A stretch of DNA of 7,320 nucleotides. Source: Paracoccaceae bacterium. Lineage in GTDB: Bacteria; Pseudomonadota; Alphaproteobacteria; Rhodobacterales; Rhodobacteraceae. The translations under genes and the position numbers were made by a program. Location of the stretch: positions 1 through 7,320 of the forward strand of contig JALQYS010000308.1 of the NCBI GenBank assembly GCA_023254015.1, read 5' to 3'. The notes below the pieces were generated by a model that did no database searches, was not told the DNA's origin, and saw nothing but the letters and a program-made list of their open reading frames with translations. Positions 4,528 to 7,320 of the stretch are shown piece by piece (the stretch's first letter is position 1; the number at the start of each line of letters is the position of its first letter).

Positions 4528-7320
4528 TTACACGCCAGTCGTGTTCACGGTCACGTCGTCCTCGATCAGGACCGAGGCGCCGGCCGAGCCCAGCGAATAC
4601 AGTCTGAAACCGTCGCCCGTGTCGGTGACGGCGGTCACGCCCGCAAGGTTCACCACGTCATCGGTTCCGCCGACGATGGTCAACTGCTTGTCCGCCCCGG
4701 TCAGCGCCATGACCTGCGCCTCGCTGATCGACAGGGTCGCATCGGCCGCGCTGAGATTGATCGTGCCGAAGTCGAACTCTTGCAGACCCTCGCGGGCAAG
4801 ATCCACCTCGACCGGCCCGGTCGAGTTGCGCAGATAGAGGGTCGAGGCCTCGTTCCCGGCCGCGTCCTCGTTGCGCACCACCAGATAGGTGCCGTCGGGA
4901 ATATCCTCGGAGAACACGGCCTGGGTGTGCACCGCGCCGGCGCGGATGACGTTGCTCAGGCTGACGGCCTGTTCCACGGCGCCGCCGCTGGCATCGACAG
5001 CGAAATAGTCGAAGTCGTTGTTCGCCCCGCCCGTCCAGATGGCCGAGATGACGTTGCCTTCGCTGGTGTCCTTGGTGATCTCGGCCTCGGTCGGCGCGAT
5101 CGTGTCGAGGATGATGGTCTCGCTGGCCAGTTCGCGCAGGTTGCCAACCCAGTCCTGGGCCGAGACCTGCACCGAAACCGGCACGTCATTGCCTTGCGGC
5201 AGGCTTGATGCGGGCACCGTCAGGGTCCATGTGCCATCGGCCGTTGCCGTGGTTTGCACCGCGGTGCCGCCATTCACGCTGACGAAGACCGTCGAATTGG
5301 GCTCGACCGTGCCGGTCAGAACCACACCGGCGCTGGCCTCAAGCGCATTGACATAGCCATCGCCGCCAATCTGGCCGCCCGACCGCGTCAGCGGTTCCAC
5401 CACCCGGTCGATGCCGACCTCTTGCGTCAGGGTGCTGGACAAGTTGCCATGCTGGTCGCGCGCCGTCGCAGTGACGATGACCGAGTCTTCGCCCGGCGGG
5501 ATGGCCGAGGCAGGAACGGTCGCCGTCCAGATGCCCAGGGCATTGACGGTGACTGCCGAAGCCGGCAGCGTCATGTCGCCCCATTCGACCGTCACCGTCG
5601 AACCCGGCTCGACCGTTCCCGAAATTGTCACACCGTCCAGCGCCTCGTCGGCATTCACCGCATCGGCCCCGATCGCAAGGCTGGACAGATCGTCCACGGC
5701 GGTCAGGCTGAAGTTCTGCACCTCGGTGTCGATCTGGATGGTATGGGTTGCAGAGGCGCTGTTGCCCGCCGCATCCGTCGCCACCACCGTCACCTCGCCG
5801 CTGCGCGTCACCGCGCCAAACTCGGCAAAGGCGAAGGGCGCCGTCCAGTTGCCATCGGCATCGGCCGTCACGGTGACGGTCTGGCCTTCGAAGGTCACCT
5901 GCACCGAGGCCCCGGCATCGGCCGTGCCGGTCAGGCTGAAGCCTGCGCTTTCCGACAGGCTCATCCGGTCATCGCCGCCGATCTGGCCATCATCGATCGC
6001 CACTTCGGCCAGCGTGTCCACGACAACCGTCCGGCTGGCCGAGGCGGCATTGCCCGCCGCATCCAGCGCCGTCACGGTGATTTGGCTGTCGGTCGCCTGC
6101 ATGCTGGCAAACAGCCCGGCTGGGAAATCGGCCGTCCAGTTGCCGGTGACCGGGTCGACGGTCGCCGCAAGCGTGGTGCCGTTCCACGACACCATCACAT
6201 TGGTCGAGCCGACCTCGGCCGTGCCCGTCACGGTCAGGATACCGCCGTTTTCGGCCGCGTTCACCAGATCGTTGCCGGCAACCGGGTTGACCGCCAGCGT
6301 CGCAAGGGTGTCGACCACAAAGTCAAAGCTGGTGGAGGATGCGTTCCCCGCGCCGTCCACGGTTGTCACGGTCACCGTGGCCGCGCCATCCGCAAAGATG
6401 CTGGCCGCGCCGAAACCGGCCACCCAAAGCCCATCCTCGCCCACGGTCACGCTGTGGCTTTCCTCTCCGATGGTCACCATCAGCGTCGCGCCCGGCGTTG
6501 ACGTTCCGGTCACCTGATAGCCGCCGGTCATCTCGGTCAGGTTCACCACATTGTCGCCGCCAACCGAGGTGACGCTGATCGGATGCGGCACCGTGTCGAT
6601 GGCGACGGTCTGGTTCAGCACCGTCTGGTTGCCAAGCGGATCGGTCGCCGTGATCTGGGCCGCCAGTTCGTGATAGTCGCCACCCGGAAGTTCGCTTTGC
6701 GGGAAGGTCACGGTCCACTGGCCATCGGCGCCGACGGTCGTGGTCTGGGTATGGCCGTTGATCACGACCGCAATCGTGGCGCCAATCTCGCCGGTGCCGC
6801 CAAGGCTGACCCCGTCGGCATATTCCGCAAGATTTTCGACATCATTCTGAGCCGTGGTGCCAAAGGTGGTCTCCACGGCAGGCGGGGTCATGTCGATGAC
6901 GAAGCCCGGGCCGGTCAATTCGTGCACCACGCCATCGGGCTGTGTCACCACAACCTCGGCCACATGGGTGCCGTCGCCCGGCAGGCCGTCCGCCGGGAAG
7001 GTGACCGACCATGTGCCATCCTCGCCAATCACGGCGGTCTCGCTGAGGCCGCCTATGGTCACCACGACACCGTCGCCCGGCTCACCTGTGCCGGTCACGG
7101 TGATGTGCGGATTGTCGGTGTTGGTGGTCAGAGGGTCAGCATCCTGGTCATCCACGGTCGGTAAGGCGTGGTCCCCGTCGCCGCCGTCCCCGTCGCCGCC
7201 GTCTCCGTCTCCGTCACCGTCGCCGCCGTCCCCGTCGCCGCCGTCCCCGTCGCCGCCGACCCCGGCGCCACCGTCCCCGGCGCCCCCGTCCCCGGCGCCG
7301 CCGTCTCCGACACCGCCGGC
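4528..7320 (-). CDS. Large Ig-like repeat protein, probable type I-secreted adhesin (BapA/LapA-like), 5' end cut by window
   Basis: The frame is open from the window edge to the TAA at 4530-4528, giving 930 visible residues of a larger protein. A GTG at 7155 is in frame but is not the start: the same frame continues upstream without a stop. Order in visible residues: a Gly/Asp/Ala linker (1-49); a short HALPTVDDQDADP spacer; seven bacterial Ig-like domains, each with a VTGT-x-EPG strand, a G-x-W motif, a 'DxxGN' turn and a terminal 'V-D-T' strand; then a C-terminal tail of about 185 residues. There are no cysteines and only two lysines among the 930 residues, typical of acidic secreted adhesins. 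The next three genes encode a complete type I exporter, which makes this protein its likely substrate. The likely role is cell-surface attachment or biofilm cohesion; this rests on architecture and context, not on a recognised ligand-binding domain. No classical RTX nonapeptides are seen in the visible part. An N-terminal retention module, if any, lies outside. Confidence 0.9.
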   Translation of the reverse strand, partial: AGGVGDGGAGDGGAGDGGAGVGGDGDGGDGDGGDGDGDGDGGDGDGGDGDHALPTVDDQDADPLTTNTDNPHITVTGTGEPGDGVVVTIGGLSETAVIGEDGTWSVTFPADGLPGDGTHVAEVVVTQPDGVVHELTGPGFVIDMTPPAVETTFGTTAQNDVENLAEYADGVSLGGTGEIGATIAVVINGHTQTTTVGADGQWTVTFPQSELPGGDYHELAAQITATDPLGNQTVLNQTVAIDTVPHPISVTSVGGDNVVNLTEMTGGYQVTGTSTPGATLMVTIGEESHSVTVGEDGLWVAGFGAASIFADGAATVTVTTVDGAGNASSTSFDFVVDTLATLAVNPVAGNDLVNAAENGGILTVTGTAEVGSTNVMVSWNGTTLAATVDPVTGNWTADFPAGLFASMQATDSQITVTALDAAGNAASASRTVVVDTLAEVAIDDGQIGGDDRMSLSESAGFSLTGTADAGASVQVTFEGQTVTVTADADGNWTAPFAFAEFGAVTRSGEVTVVATDAAGNSASATHTIQIDTEVQNFSLTAVDDLSSLAIGADAVNADEALDGVTISGTVEPGSTVTVEWGDMTLPASAVTVNALGIWTATVPASAIPPGEDSVIVTATARDQHGNLSSTLTQEVGIDRVVEPLTRSGGQIGGDGYVNALEASAGVVLTGTVEPNSTVFVSVNGGTAVQTTATADGTWTLTVPASSLPQGNDVPVSVQVSAQDWVGNLRELASETIILDTIAPTEAEITKDTSEGNVISAIWTGGANNDFDYFAVDASGGAVEQAVSLSNVIRAGAVHTQAVFSEDIPDGTYLVVRNEDAAGNEASTLYLRNSTGPVEVDLAREGLQEFDFGTINLSAADATLSISEAQVMALTGADKQLTIVGGTDDVVNLAGVTAVTDTGDGFRLYSLGSAGASVLIEDDVTVNTTGV
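4531..5085 (-). other. C-terminal region of the adhesin: one atypical beta domain plus probable type I secretion signal region
   Basis: The last 185 residues do not follow the Ig-repeat consensus. The first half (about 5085-4815) contains AIWTGGANNDFDYFAVDASG and later DGTYLVVRNEDAAGNEASTL, which looks like a divergent Ig/Fn3-like domain. The second half (about 4815-4531) has the pattern of a hydrophobic 'LSISEAQVMALTG' segment, a short 'LTIVGGTDDVVNLAG' strand-turn-strand, an aromatic 'GFRLYSLG' strand and an acidic end 'VLIEDDVTVNTTGV'. This resembles C-terminal target regions of other large proteobacterial type I substrates. In type I secretion the signal is C-terminal and not cleaved, and the adjacent exporter supports that role. 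The exact signal boundary is inferred. Confidence 0.65.
5086..7155 (-). repeat. Array of seven bacterial Ig-like domains within the adhesin
   Basis: Seven divergent protein-level repeats lie head to tail, at approximately 7155-6874, 6873-6577, 6576-6295, 6294-6001, 6000-5710, 5709-5389 and 5388-5086. Each has the marks of the 'VTGTAEPGSTVTVT ... DGNWTATVP ... ATDAAGN ... VDT' class of bacterial Ig-like domain. The conserved Trp of the G-x-W motif recurs once per domain at spacings of 98, 97, 96, 97, 106 and 100 residues, which fixes the period. The sixth domain is longer because of extra residues near its N-terminus (SLTAVDDLSSLAIGADAVNA). The fifth and seventh both begin with a GQIGGD motif. 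The copies are diverged in sequence, so there is no sign of recent DNA-level duplication. Such rods usually extend a distal binding domain from the cell surface. Confidence 0.88.
7171..7317 (-). repeat. 15-bp in-frame tandem repeat encoding a Gly/Asp-rich linker
   Basis: Nine 15-bp units with plus-strand consensus GTCCCCGTCGCCGCC occur at 7171-7185, 7186-7200, 7213-7227, 7228-7242, 7243-7257, 7258-7272, 7273-7287, 7288-7302 and 7303-7317. Two extra hexamers (GTCTCC) sit at 7201-7206 and 7207-7212. In the adhesin frame the minus strand encodes G-G-D-G-D pentapeptides nearer the Ig domains and G-G-A/V-G-D/V variants towards the window edge. Four units (7171-7185, 7186-7200, 7228-7242 and 7243-7257) are identical. 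All unit lengths are multiples of three, so copy-number change alters linker length but not frame. The array may continue beyond the window. Confidence 0.9.

Noticed and set aside
5740..6360. DAAGN motifs in the Ig domains as LapG-type protease sites (LapG cuts in A-A-G contexts)
   Set aside because: DAAGN is the ordinary conserved turn of this Ig-like class and recurs in several domains. Known LapG sites lie in the N-terminal retention region, which is outside the window.
5254..6517. Two long plus-strand open frames (415 and 368 codons) opposite the Ig repeats
   Set aside because: They mirror the repetitive adhesin coding strand and have low-complexity Arg/His- or Ser/Thr/Val-rich translations. 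The minus-strand frame has the conserved Ig motifs.
7128..7313. Minus-strand open frame of 61 codons rich in Ala, Thr and Gly at the repeat
   Set aside because: It is the 15-bp repeat read in another frame. The adhesin frame passes through the same region without a stop, so neither a separate gene nor a frameshift is needed.
7171..7317. Possible CRISPR array or RTX nonapeptide block at the tandem repeat
   Set aside because: The 15-bp units are contiguous without spacers, so this is not CRISPR. The translation is G-G-D-G-D pentapeptides and lacks the GGxGxDxUx nonapeptide pattern with its hydrophobic position, so it is not RTX.

Overview
The window carries four consecutive genes, all on the minus strand and packed as one apparent operon. 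It is GC-rich, with strongly G/C-biased third codon positions. Together with the protein families present, this suggests an alphaproteobacterium, perhaps of the Rhodobacterales type; that assignment is an inference from composition and family style only.

Reading 5'->3' on the minus strand (right to left): (1) 7320-4528, the 3' part of a very large secreted Ig-like-repeat protein. It opens with a Gly/Asp-rich linker encoded by a 15-bp tandem repeat, continues through seven bacterial Ig-like domains of about 95-107 residues, and ends in a non-Ig C-terminal region of type I secretion substrate style. Its start lies beyond the window. (2) 4505-3144, a TolC-family outer-membrane efflux protein with a lipoprotein signal peptide. 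(3) 3147-913, a type I secretion permease/ATPase of the LapB/LssB type, with an N-terminal C39-peptidase-like domain that lacks a catalytic cysteine. (4) 916-1, the HlyD-family periplasmic adaptor, which runs off the left edge.

The genes are almost fused: 22 bp separate the repeat protein from tolC, and the next two junctions are 4-bp overlaps (GTGA and ATGA). No terminator or promoter is recognisable between genes, so the promoter should lie upstream of position 7320. The layout matches the established LapA/BapA scheme, in which a large adhesin is encoded beside its own ABC exporter, adaptor and outer-membrane channel. The exporter would recognise the C-terminus of the repeat protein and move it in one step from cytoplasm to cell surface or medium.

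Points worth a second look are the in-frame 15-bp repeat linker (potential length variation without frameshift), the probable lipidation of the channel protein (its only cysteine is in the lipobox), a perfect hairpin early in tolC whose 3' arm could also pair with the tolC ribosome binding site, and a non-canonical ABC signature (RSVGQ). Nothing here shows a wholly new system: it is a recognisable large-adhesin type I secretion locus with some individual features. There is no gene-free stretch longer than 22 bp. I see no RNA genes, mobile elements or CRISPR arrays.
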